From positions 1,240,001-1,304,000 of the forward strand of contig NZ_JAHDTI010000001.1 of the NCBI RefSeq assembly GCF_018531495.1: a stretch of DNA of 64,000 nucleotides, read 5' to 3'. The position numbers and the translations under genes were made by a program. The DNA is from Nonomuraea sediminis (GTDB taxonomy: Bacteria > Actinomycetota > Actinomycetes > Streptosporangiales > Streptosporangiaceae). Shown piece by piece: positions 33,767-42,123 of this stretch. How positions within the stretch are numbered: the stretch's first letter is position 1; the number at the start of each line of letters is the position of its first letter. The notes below the pieces were generated by a model. It did no database searches, was not told the origin of the DNA, and saw nothing but the letters and a program-made list of their open reading frames with translations.

Positions 33767-34475
33767 GAGGAACATCGGCATTCCCCTGCTGTTGCTGGCG
33801 GCGCTGGGCGTGACCTACCTGTGGGTGTCGGCGCAGGACCTGGACAGCATGGAGGCCCGGGTGCTGAACGCGTCCTTCATCCGGGACGCCACCGTCTCCC
33901 ACCTGTTGCTGACCGCAGTTGCGGCGGCGCTGGTCGTGGTGATCGCGATCCCGCTCGGCGTGCTCCTCACGCGGCCGTTCGCGCGCCTGCTCACGCCGGT
34001 GGTCATGGGCGTGGCCAACGTGGGCCAGGCCGCCCCGGCGCTCGGTGTGATGGTGCTGCTGTCGATCCTGTTCGGCATCGGCACGAAGATCGCGATCGTC
34101 ACGCTGGTCTTCAGCGCCGCGCTGCCCGTGCTGCGCAACACGATCGTCGGCATCCAGCAGGTCGATCCCGCGCTGCTGGAGGCCGGGCGCGGCATGGGCA
34201 TGAGCCGCGGGCAGATCCTGCGCAGGCTGGAGCTGCCGCTCGCGGTCCCGATCGTGATGGCAGGACTGCGCACCACGATCGTCATCTGCGTCGGCATCGC
34301 GACCGTCGCCACGTTCATCAACGCGGGCGGCCTCGGCGACATCATCGTCGCCGGGATCAAGCTGCAGCGCACCCCCATCCTCGTCACCGGCGGCGTGCTG
34401 ACCGCCGTCATCGCCCTCGGCCTGGACTGGCTGGCCGGGCTGGCAGAGAAGTACGTCCGCCCCCACGGCATCTGA
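33756..34475 (+). CDS. ABC permease, osmoprotectant/quaternary-amine type (2)
   Basis: 239 residues, N-terminal membrane anchor NIGIPLLLLAALGVTYLWVS and further helices. EAA loop GIQQVDPALLEAGRGMGMSR. Overlaps the ATPase stop by 11 bases. It pairs with the first permease to form a heterodimeric pore, as in OpuCB/OpuCD systems. Confidence 0.92.
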   Translation: MAARRNIGIPLLLLAALGVTYLWVSAQDLDSMEARVLNASFIRDATVSHLLLTAVAAALVVVIAIPLGVLLTRPFARLLTPVVMGVANVGQAAPALGVMVLLSILFGIGTKIAIVTLVFSAALPVLRNTIVGIQQVDPALLEAGRGMGMSRGQILRRLELPLAVPIVMAGLRTTIVICVGIATVATFINAGGLGDIIVAGIKLQRTPILVTGGVLTAVIALGLDWLAGLAEKYVRPHGI

Positions 34476-34485
34476 TGGAGCACTC

Positions 34486-35403
34486 ATGTTCAAACCCCTC
34501 GTCCTCGCGGCCGCCGCGCTGCTGGCCCTGACCGCCTGCGGCGGCGGGTCCAAGCCATCCCCTGGTACGGCAGGCGGTCTGCAAGGCGCCTCGATCGTGG
34601 TCGGCGCCAAGGACTTCTCCGAGCAGAACATCCTGGCCAACATCACCGCCGAACTGCTGAAGGCGCACGGCGCCAACGCCGAGGCCAAGGAGATCAAGGG
34701 CTCGGCCAACACCCGCAAGGCCCTGGAGGCCGGGGAGATCCAGCTGTACTGGGAGTACACCGGCACCGCGTGGATCACCTACCTGGGCAACGACAAGCCG
34801 ATCCCGGACGCCGCCCAGCAGTACGACGCCGTGGCCAAGGCCGACAAGGACAAGAACGGCATCACCTGGCTGCCCGCGGCGGGCTTCAACAACACCTACG
34901 CCCTCGCCGTGGCCAGCGAGAAGGCCGGCCAGCTCGGCGTCGCCAAGCTGTCGGACCTGGCCAAGGTGGACAAGCCGACGATCTGCGTGGAGAGCGAGTT
35001 CTCCACCCGCAACGACGGCCTGCCCGGGCTGCTGACCGCCTACGGCCTGAACGTGCCCAAGAACGACATCAAGCTCCTGGACACCGGTGTCATCTACACC
35101 GAGACCGACAAGGGCCAGACCTGCACGTTCGGCGAGGTCTTCACCACCGACGGCCGGATCAAGTCGCTCGGCCTGACCGTGCTCGACGACGACAAGAAGT
35201 TCTTCCCCGTCTACCAGGGCGCCCCCACGCTCAAGACGGAGACGCTCACGAAATATCCGCAGATCGCCCAGATCCTCGCCCCGCTCACCCAGAAGCTCAC
35301 CACCGAGGTCATGCAGGGGCTCAACGCCCAGGTTGACGTCGACGGCGAGGACGCGGCGGACGTGGCCAAGGACTGGCTGGACAAGGAAGGACTGCTCAAG
35401 TGA
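34486..35403 (+). CDS. Substrate-binding lipoprotein (OpuAC/glycine-betaine type)
   Basis: 305 residues. Lipoprotein signal MFKPLVLAAAALLALTAC with the lipid-attachment Cys18 and a Gly/Ser linker. The binding domain starts SIVVGAKDFSEQNILANITA, then YWEYTGTAWITYLG, TYALAVASEKA and CVESEFSTRNDGLPGL, as in quaternary-ammonium-binding proteins. The transported compound is not determined by sequence, but the class suggests a betaine, choline-like or carnitine-like solute. ATG 34486 follows GATGGAGC. Confidence 0.9.
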   Translation: MFKPLVLAAAALLALTACGGGSKPSPGTAGGLQGASIVVGAKDFSEQNILANITAELLKAHGANAEAKEIKGSANTRKALEAGEIQLYWEYTGTAWITYLGNDKPIPDAAQQYDAVAKADKDKNGITWLPAAGFNNTYALAVASEKAGQLGVAKLSDLAKVDKPTICVESEFSTRNDGLPGLLTAYGLNVPKNDIKLLDTGVIYTETDKGQTCTFGEVFTTDGRIKSLGLTVLDDDKKFFPVYQGAPTLKTETLTKYPQIAQILAPLTQKLTTEVMQGLNAQVDVDGEDAADVAKDWLDKEGLLK

Positions 35404-35888
35404 TGCAGATCGGGGAGAGCTTCGTCGGGGAGGGAGCGGAGGCCGCGCACGTCAACACCGTGCTCGGCGACCGCTCCGGCCCGGCGGGCACGGCCTGGGC
35501 CACCGCCCTGGCCACGCCCAGCCAGGGGCACGCGCCGTTCGTGGCCGTCCTGAAGCCGGGGCTGCCGGTCAAGCCGCTGACGCTGTTCGTCAACAAGGCC
35601 GCCATCGCCGGGGCCGGCCACGGCACCCTCACCTGGGGACCCGCCCAGGCCGGGGTGGCCGCCGGGGTAGCGGACGCTGTCGCGGACGGGATCGTGAATA
35701 ATCCCGATGAGCTGGTCTTGATCGCCGCAGTGTGGGTGAATCCCGAGGCCAAGGACGCGGACGCCGTCTACGTCAACAACCGGGTGGCCACCAGAGAGGC
35801 GCTGGAAGCCGGGGCCACGGGAATGCCCGCGCTGGACGACGTGCTCGCCGCCAGGCACAGCCCGGCCAACCCCTTCTACACCCCATGA
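35403..35888 (+). CDS. fae: Formaldehyde-activating enzyme homologue (Fae)
   Basis: 161 residues matching Fae over its whole length: MQIGESFVGEGAEAAHVNTV with His16 at the catalytic-His position, then GPAGTAWATALATPSQGHAP, PLTLFVNKAAI, WGPAQAGVAAGVADAVADGI and a terminal HSPANPFY. Fae condenses formaldehyde with tetrahydromethanopterin in methylotrophs; some homologues act without that cofactor. No other one-carbon genes are in the window, so a sensing or scavenging role is also possible. It overlaps the previous stop (TGATG) and the next start (ATGA), so it belongs to the operon. Formaldehyde released from an N- or O-methyl substrate would explain it. Confidence 0.88.
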   Translation: MQIGESFVGEGAEAAHVNTVLGDRSGPAGTAWATALATPSQGHAPFVAVLKPGLPVKPLTLFVNKAAIAGAGHGTLTWGPAQAGVAAGVADAVADGIVNNPDELVLIAAVWVNPEAKDADAVYVNNRVATREALEAGATGMPALDDVLAARHSPANPFYTP

Positions 35889-36991
35889 AGATCACCAGCA
35901 TTCGGCTCGACCGGCTCCGCCTCCGGCTCGACCCGCCCTTCCACGCCGCCTGGGACCCGGTGCCGCGCCGCCACTTCGATGCCACCATCGTGCGGGTCGA
36001 GACCGACGAGGGCGTGGTCGGGATCGGCTCGGGCGACACGATGGATGGCTTCGAGGCCTTCGAGCACCTCTTCCTCGGCACCGACCCGCTCGACATCATC
36101 CGCCACGTGCGGGCCATCGAGACGATGAACTTCCACTCCGGCCGCTACTGGCCGCTGGAGGTGGCGCTGTGGGACATCATCGGCAAGGTCGCCGGGCTCC
36201 CTGTGGCCACCCTGTTCGGCAACGTGCACAAACGGGTGCGCGCCTACGCCTCCAGCGGCGAGCTGAAGTCGCCCGGGCAGCGGGTCGAGTCGGCGCTCGC
36301 CGCCCGCGAACGCGGCTTCGGCGCCATGAAGATCCGCATTGACCGCGACGGCCTCGATGAAGGCATCGAAACCGTCCGCCTGGTGCGCGAGGCGCTCGGC
36401 GAAGGCTTCGAGATCATGGTGGACCTCAACCAGGCCTGGCGGATGGCCGGGGACGTCGAGCCCGCCCTCGACTTCGCCTCCGTCCGGTCCACCGTGGAGC
36501 GGCTGCGGGATCTGGGCGTCTTCTGGGTGGAGGAGCCGCTGCCGTACCAGGACATGGCCGGGCTGCGGACGCTGCGGGCCGAGACCGGGATGCGGATCGC
36601 GGCGGGTGAAATGCTGCCCTCCACCAGCGACCTGCTGTCCTACCTGGAACACGACGCGCTGGACGTCTATCAGATGGACGTGGTGCTGGCCGTCGGCATG
36701 CACCGTGCCCGCACGATCGCCGAGGTCGCCCAGCTGCGGCACCGCATGTTCACCCCGCACAGCTGGACCAACGGCATCGGCGTACTGGCGAACCTGCACG
36801 TCGCGGCAGGGGTCGGCGGCGGGCCGTACTTCGAGTTCCCCTACGATCCGCCTGGATGGACACCCGAGCGGCGGGACTTCATGCTCACCGAGCCCGTGGA
36901 CGTCACCGCGGACGGCTACGTCGAGGTGCCGCAGGTGCCCGGCATCGGCGCCGTGCTGGACGAGAGAGAAATGGAACGTTGGAAAATCTGA
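35885..36991 (+). CDS. Enolase-superfamily (mandelate racemase/muconate lactonizing) enzyme
   Basis: 368 residues. N-terminal capping domain to about 115, then the barrel with GAMKIRIDRDG (second catalytic position Arg instead of the usual KxK Lys), metal ligands Asp180 in MVDLNQAW, Glu in FWVEEPLPY, Glu in AAGEML, and a catalytic His in TPHSWTNGIG. The latter is typical of acid-sugar dehydratase and racemase branches. It catalyses a proton abstraction alpha to a carboxylate; the substrate is unknown. It is translationally coupled to fae (ATGA) and to the aldehyde dehydrogenase. Confidence 0.88.
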   Translation: MKITSIRLDRLRLRLDPPFHAAWDPVPRRHFDATIVRVETDEGVVGIGSGDTMDGFEAFEHLFLGTDPLDIIRHVRAIETMNFHSGRYWPLEVALWDIIGKVAGLPVATLFGNVHKRVRAYASSGELKSPGQRVESALAARERGFGAMKIRIDRDGLDEGIETVRLVREALGEGFEIMVDLNQAWRMAGDVEPALDFASVRSTVERLRDLGVFWVEEPLPYQDMAGLRTLRAETGMRIAAGEMLPSTSDLLSYLEHDALDVYQMDVVLAVGMHRARTIAEVAQLRHRMFTPHSWTNGIGVLANLHVAAGVGGGPYFEFPYDPPGWTPERRDFMLTEPVDVTADGYVEVPQVPGIGAVLDEREMERWKI

Positions 36992-38400
36992 TGTTCATCG
37001 ACGGCGCCTTCGTCGAGGCGGCGAGCGGGGAGACCTTCGAGGACCGCACGCCCCGCGACGGCTCGGTGCTGGCCCAGGTCGCCGCCGGTGACGCGCCCGA
37101 CGTCGACCGGGCGGTGACCGCCGCCAGGCGTGCCTTCGACGACGGCCGCTGGCGCGACCTGCCGCCGCGCGAGCGCAAGCGGGTCCTGCTGCGCTTCGCC
37201 GACATGCTGCGCGAGCACCGCGAGGAGCTCGCCCAGCTCGAGACACTCGACGTCGGCAAGCCCATCGGCGAGTCCCGCCGGGTGGACGTCGAGGGCGCCG
37301 CGACCTGCCTGCAGTGGTACGGCGAGGCCGTCGACAAGACCTACGACGAGATCGCCCCCACAGGCCGCGACGCGCTCGCCCTGGTCACCAGGGAACCGCT
37401 GGGCGTGGTCGGCGCGGTGGTGCCGTGGAACTACCCGATGATCATCACCTCATGGAAGATCGCCCCCGCGCTGGCCATGGGCAACAGCGTCGTGCTCAAG
37501 CCCGCCGAGCAGTCGCCGCTGTCGGCGCTGCTCATGGCCCGGCTGGCGAGCGAGGCGGGCCTCCCTGACGGGGTGCTCAACGTGGTCACCGGCTTCGGCG
37601 AGACCGCCGGAGCCGCCCTGGGCCGCCACCCCTCCGTCGACAAGATCGCCTTCACGGGCTCACCCGAGGTCGCCCGCTATTTCCTGAAATATTCGGCGGA
37701 GTCGAATGGCAAGGCCGTGTCGATCGAAGCGGGCGGCAAGTCCCCGCAGGTCGTGCTGGACGACGTCGGCGACCTCGAGGCGGCCGCCTCGGCCATCGCC
37801 TGGGGCATCTTCTACAACGCCGGCCAGACCTGCAACGCCGGATCCCGTGTGATCGTCTCCGAGCGCATCAAGGACGACCTGCTCGAGGCCATCGGCAAGG
37901 TCAGCTTCACCGTCGGCGACCCGCTCGACCCCGCCACCACCATGGGCCCCCTGGTCGACCAGGCCCAGGCCGACCGGGTCATGGGCTACATCGACCTCGG
38001 CGTCGAGGAAGGCGCCCACCTGGTCTCCGGCGGCCAGGCCGACGGACTCTACGTCCAGCCGACGATCTTCGACGGCGTCCGCAACGACATGCGCATCGCC
38101 CAGGAGGAGATCTTCGGCCCGGTCCTGTCCGTGATCACCTGCTCCTCCGAGCAGGAGGCCGTACGGCTGGCCAACGACACCCGCTACGGACTGGCCGCCA
38201 GCGTGTGGACCCGCGACGTGAGTCGCGCCCACCGGGTGGCCCGGCAGTTGCGCGCGGGCACGGTGTGGGTCAACACCTTCGACGCCAGCGACGTCATCAC
38301 CCCCTTCGGCGGCTTCAAGGACACCGGCACCGGACGGGACAAGAGCCTGCACGCCCTGGACGCCTACTCCGCACTCAAGACCACCTGGATCGCGCTGTGA
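36991..38400 (+). CDS. NAD(P)-dependent aldehyde dehydrogenase (1)
   Basis: 469 residues from ATG 36991 (TGATG overlap). PWNYPMIITSWKIAPALAMG and VVLKPAEQSPLSAL (cofactor), FTGSPEVARYF, EAGGKSPQVV with the general-base Glu, and NAGQTCNAGSR with the nucleophile Cys. Closest in pattern to betaine-aldehyde/gamma-aminobutyraldehyde dehydrogenases. It oxidises an aldehyde from the imported compound or from an alcohol made by the iron alcohol dehydrogenase. Full length apart from a slightly short N-terminus. Confidence 0.93.
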   Translation: MFIDGAFVEAASGETFEDRTPRDGSVLAQVAAGDAPDVDRAVTAARRAFDDGRWRDLPPRERKRVLLRFADMLREHREELAQLETLDVGKPIGESRRVDVEGAATCLQWYGEAVDKTYDEIAPTGRDALALVTREPLGVVGAVVPWNYPMIITSWKIAPALAMGNSVVLKPAEQSPLSALLMARLASEAGLPDGVLNVVTGFGETAGAALGRHPSVDKIAFTGSPEVARYFLKYSAESNGKAVSIEAGGKSPQVVLDDVGDLEAAASAIAWGIFYNAGQTCNAGSRVIVSERIKDDLLEAIGKVSFTVGDPLDPATTMGPLVDQAQADRVMGYIDLGVEEGAHLVSGGQADGLYVQPTIFDGVRNDMRIAQEEIFGPVLSVITCSSEQEAVRLANDTRYGLAASVWTRDVSRAHRVARQLRAGTVWVNTFDASDVITPFGGFKDTGTGRDKSLHALDAYSALKTTWIAL

Positions 38401-39260
38401 ACATCGCCTTCATCGGCCTGGGCCACATGGGCGGGCCCATGGCCCGCAACCTCCTCAAGGCCGGATATTTCCTGACCGTGCATGATCTGCGGCGAGAGGC
38501 CGCGGCCGAGCATCTCGACCTGGGCGCGCGCTGGGCGGACTCAGTCACCGAAGCCGTCGCCGACGCCGACGTGCTGATCACCATGCTCCCCGGGCCCAAG
38601 CAGGTCACCGCCGTGATGAGCCAGGTGACGCTCAAGCCGGGCGCCACCTGGATCGACATGTCCACCTCCACACCCGAAGCCGCCCGTGTCTTCACCGTGG
38701 ACCGGCTGGACGCGCCGGTCAGCGGCATGGCCAAGGGCGCCCAGAACGGCACGCTGCAGATTTTCGTCGGTGGACCCGAGCCGCTGTTTGAGCGATTTCT
38801 GCCGATATTCCGGGCTATGGGGTCGACGATCCTGCACGTCGGCCCACACGGCGCCGGCTACACCGTCAAGCTCATGATCAACCTGCTCTGGTTCGCCCAC
38901 CTGGTGGCCACCACCGAGGTCCTCACCATGGGCGCCAAGGCGGGAGTCGACCTCGGCGTCCTGCGTGACTCTTTGATCGCCAGCCCCGCCAACAGCACCT
39001 TCCTGGAACGCGACGTGCTCAGCGTGCTGCGTGACGGCGACTACGACGAGTCCTTCGCCCTGGCGCTGGCCTGCAAGGACCTCGGCCTGGCCGTCGACCT
39101 CGGCCGCGACGTGGGCGTCCCGGTGGAGCTGTCGGCGCTGGTGGAGCAGATCTACCGGCGCGGCCGTGCCCGCTTCGGCGACCTGGCGGGCGAGATGGCG
39201 CCCATGCGGCTGTACGAGGAAGTGGCAGGACTCGACCTGCGCATCGGAGACGCGGCATGA
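38397..39260 (+). CDS. 3-hydroxyisobutyrate dehydrogenase-family oxidoreductase
   Basis: 287 residues from GTG 38397 (GTGA overlap). The N-terminal Rossmann motif VNIAFIGLGHMGGPMARNLL is followed by DAPVSGMAKGAQNGTLQIFV (substrate loop) and the catalytic Lys in GYTVKLMINLL. It acts on beta-hydroxy acids with NAD(P). In this operon it may process a hydroxy acid produced after the enolase-superfamily step. Confidence 0.92.
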   Translation: MNIAFIGLGHMGGPMARNLLKAGYFLTVHDLRREAAAEHLDLGARWADSVTEAVADADVLITMLPGPKQVTAVMSQVTLKPGATWIDMSTSTPEAARVFTVDRLDAPVSGMAKGAQNGTLQIFVGGPEPLFERFLPIFRAMGSTILHVGPHGAGYTVKLMINLLWFAHLVATTEVLTMGAKAGVDLGVLRDSLIASPANSTFLERDVLSVLRDGDYDESFALALACKDLGLAVDLGRDVGVPVELSALVEQIYRRGRARFGDLAGEMAPMRLYEEVAGLDLRIGDAA

Positions 39261-40357
39261 CCTTCACGCTCACCCCCACCGGGACCATGCACTTCGGACC
39301 CGGATCGCTGGTCGGACTCCCCGAGGCGGTCGGATCCGCACGTGCCTTCGTCGTCACCGACCCGGGTATCGCCGCGGCGGGAATCCTGGACCGAGTGCTC
39401 GCCGTACTGCCGGAAGCCGAGGTGTTCGCCGAGGTCGAGCCGAACCCGTCAGTGAACACGGTGGCCCGGGCCATCGCCGCGAGCGGGCGTGCCGAGGTGG
39501 TCGTGGCGCTCGGCGGCGGGTCGAGCCTGGACGCCGCCAAGGCCGTGGCACTCGGCGCGGCCAACCCGGGCGTGGCCGCGGCCGACCTCGACTACCGTGC
39601 CGAAGGACTACGGCCGGGCCTGCCGATCGTGGCGATCCCCACTACCGCCGGCACCGGCGCCGAGACCAACGGCTTCGGCGTCATCGAGGACACCGCCGCC
39701 CACCGCAAGATCTACCTGGGCAACTCCAGCACCCAGCCGATCGTCTCCATCCTCGACCCCGAGCTCACCGTCGGCCTGCCCGCCCGCGCGACCGCCGCCA
39801 CCGGCGTGGACGCGCTCGTGCACGGCATCGAGTCGCTCACCTCCCGAAGCCGCAATCCGATCTCCGAGGCGTACGCGCACCAGGCCGTCCGCCTGGTCTA
39901 CCGGTGGCTGCCGGTGGCCGTGAAGGACGGGACCGATCTGGAGGCGCGTGGGCAGCTGCTGCTCGGCGCCCATCTGGCGGGGTTGGCGCTCAGCATCTCC
40001 GGGCTCGGGCTGGTGCACGGCCTCGCGCACGCGATCACCGCGCGGACCGGCGCACCGCACGGGCTTGCGCTGGCCTCGGTGCTCAGGGAGGTGCTGGAGT
40101 TCAACGTGCCCTCCTGCGGCGAGCCGTACCGGCGGATCGCCGTGGACCTGGAGCGGGACGACCTGGTCGAGGCGGTGCGGGAGTTCGTGGAGACGGTCGG
40201 AGCCGCGACGACCCCGGCCGAACTCGGCTGCACGCCTGACATGGTCGCGGATCTCGCCGCGGTCGCGCTCGCCGACTCCGTGACCGCCAACACGCCGCGC
40301 ATACCCACCGAGAATGAACTGCGCGACCTGCTCACCACCGCAATGGAGGGCCGATGA
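39257..40357 (+). CDS. Iron-containing alcohol dehydrogenase
   Basis: 366 residues, ATGA overlap with the upstream gene. GGGSSLDAAKAVALGA (NAD site), IPTTAGTGAETNGFGVI, GVDALVHGIESLTSR, and metal-binding His in GLVHGLAHAI and TGAPHGLAL. Family members oxidise alcohols, including lactaldehyde, methanol and 1,3-propanediol. Coupled to the second aldehyde dehydrogenase, suggesting an alcohol to aldehyde to acid sequence. Confidence 0.93.
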   Translation: MTFTLTPTGTMHFGPGSLVGLPEAVGSARAFVVTDPGIAAAGILDRVLAVLPEAEVFAEVEPNPSVNTVARAIAASGRAEVVVALGGGSSLDAAKAVALGAANPGVAAADLDYRAEGLRPGLPIVAIPTTAGTGAETNGFGVIEDTAAHRKIYLGNSSTQPIVSILDPELTVGLPARATAATGVDALVHGIESLTSRSRNPISEAYAHQAVRLVYRWLPVAVKDGTDLEARGQLLLGAHLAGLALSISGLGLVHGLAHAITARTGAPHGLALASVLREVLEFNVPSCGEPYRRIAVDLERDDLVEAVREFVETVGAATTPAELGCTPDMVADLAAVALADSVTANTPRIPTENELRDLLTTAMEGR

Positions 40358-41727
40358 GCTTCGCCGTACGGGATCCAGCAACAGGCGAGGTGCTGGACGA
40401 AGTTGCCGATGCCGGTCCTGACGAGGCGACCGCGGCGCTGGACGCGGCAGTGGACGCGCAGGAGGCGTGGGCGGCCACCCCGCCCAGGGAACGCGCCGCC
40501 GTGCTGCTACGGACCCGCGACATGCTCCTGACCAGGATCGAGGAATTCGCGCTGCTCATCACGCGGGAGATGGGCAAGCCGCTGGCCGAGTCGTGGGCGG
40601 AGGTGCAGTATGCGGCCGACTTCCTGCAGTGGTTCGCCGAGGAGGCCGTCCGGATCTCTGGCGAGTACCGGGTCAGCCCGGGCGGCGACTTCCGCATCGT
40701 CACCACGCGCCAGCCCGTCGGGCCCTGCCTGCTCATCTCGCCGTGGAACTTCCCCCTCGCGATGATCACCCGCAAGCTCGGCCCAGCGCTGGCCGCAGGG
40801 TGCACGGCTGTGGTCAAACCCGCCGAGGACACGCCACTGTCGTGCCTGCTGCTGACCCAGGTGCTCGGCGAAGCCGGTCTCCCGCCCGGCGTGGTCAACG
40901 TGGTCACCACCAGCCGTCCCGCGCCGCTGGTCGAGCGGCTGCTGGCCGACCCGCGGCTGCGCAAACTGTCCTTCACCGGCTCCACCCAGGTCGGACGCCT
41001 GTTGCTGGCCCAGGCGGCGGGCAACGTGCTGCGCACCTCGATGGAGCTCGGCGGCAACGCACCCTTCCTGGTCTTCGCCGACGCCGACCTGGACGCCGCC
41101 GTCGAGGGAGCCCTGCTGGCCAAACTGCGCAACGGCGGGCAGTCGTGCGTGGCCGCCAACCGCTTCCTGGTCGAAGAGCCGGTGGCCGAGGAGTTCGCGA
41201 CCCGCTTCGCCGACAGGATGTCTGATGTACGGCTCGCACCGGGCACCGACCCCGGCTCCCGGCTCGGCCCCCTCATCAACGCTCGCCAGGTGGAGCGGGT
41301 CGCCGGGCTCGTCGACGACGCGGTGACCCGCGGGGCCCGCGTCCTGACCGGCGGTCGGGCGGCCGGGCCGTACTTTCCGGCGACCGCGCTGACCGACGTG
41401 CCGCCATCCGCCCGCATCCACCACGAGGAGATCTTCGGGCCGGTCGCGCCTATCACCACCTTCAAGGACGAATCCGACGCGCTCGCGATGGCAAACGACA
41501 CTCCCTACGGGCTCGTCGCCTACCTCTACACCCGCGACCTCGGGCGCGCTGTGCGGGTGGGCGAGCGCCTCGAGACCGGGATGGTGGGGCTGAACCGTGG
41601 CCTCGTCTCCAACGCCGCCGCGCCGTTCGGCGGCGTGAAGTCCTCCGGGCTCGGCAGGGAGGGCGGCTTCGAGGGGATCGAGGAGTACCTGTCGACCAAG
41701 TACCTCGCACTCGATCTCACATCTTGA
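40354..41727 (+). CDS. NAD(P)-dependent aldehyde dehydrogenase (2), succinate-semialdehyde type
   Basis: 457 residues, the last gene of the operon. PWNFPLAMITRKLGPALAAG, VVKPAEDTPLSCL, FTGSTQVGRLL, ELGGNAPFLVFADADLD and NGGQSCVAANR (nucleophile Cys) fit the SSADH subgroup. The C-terminus GGVKSSGLGREGGFEGIEEY is the usual one. ATGA overlap with the alcohol dehydrogenase gene. No clear terminator follows. Confidence 0.92.
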   Translation: MSFAVRDPATGEVLDEVADAGPDEATAALDAAVDAQEAWAATPPRERAAVLLRTRDMLLTRIEEFALLITREMGKPLAESWAEVQYAADFLQWFAEEAVRISGEYRVSPGGDFRIVTTRQPVGPCLLISPWNFPLAMITRKLGPALAAGCTAVVKPAEDTPLSCLLLTQVLGEAGLPPGVVNVVTTSRPAPLVERLLADPRLRKLSFTGSTQVGRLLLAQAAGNVLRTSMELGGNAPFLVFADADLDAAVEGALLAKLRNGGQSCVAANRFLVEEPVAEEFATRFADRMSDVRLAPGTDPGSRLGPLINARQVERVAGLVDDAVTRGARVLTGGRAAGPYFPATALTDVPPSARIHHEEIFGPVAPITTFKDESDALAMANDTPYGLVAYLYTRDLGRAVRVGERLETGMVGLNRGLVSNAAAPFGGVKSSGLGREGGFEGIEEYLSTKYLALDLTS

Positions 41728-42110
41728 CGGCTCGCGGTCGTGCGGGCGGCGGTCAGTGGAGGAACAGCCGGCCGCCGTCGATGTCGTAGGTAGCGCTGTG
41801 TTGGTCTTGGTGGGCCTCACTGTAGAACCCAGACACGACTGATCCACACTGGTTGACATGGTCACCACGGTGCCCGAGGGCACGTCGGATGACGAGGTCG
41901 GCCGTGGCCATTCCTGCGCGCCGAAAAGCGAATGGACACCCCGTTCTGCGACGTGTACGAGCTGTCTGACGGAATCCCTCACATATGCGACCGCGCTCTC
42001 CGCAAGCGCCGACGCACCGCCTCGACGCACCCATCGTCGCGCTCGAAGCCTTGACCCTTCCTTCTCGTCTGCTTTGCTATGGGATGCGCACATCCTGAAG
42101 CGCGCATTCC
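41728..42110. other. Intergenic region with decayed coding traces
   Basis: The minus strand contains MATADLVIRRALGHRGDHVN and onward to HQDQHSATYDIDGGRLFLH (about 41756-41905). The plus strand has MDTPFCDVYELSDGIPHICD from about 41931. Both look like pieces of small unrelated proteins (the second resembles a SnoaL-type C-terminus) but have no start, stop or length to be genes. Confidence 0.3.
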
Positions 42111-42123
42111 TAGCGTCATAGCT
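42111..42123 (+). promoter_or_regulatory. Leaderless promoter of the second pstS copy
   Basis: TAGCGT (42111-42116), seven bases, GTG 42124; the same layout as at 5291-5304. Confidence 0.6.
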
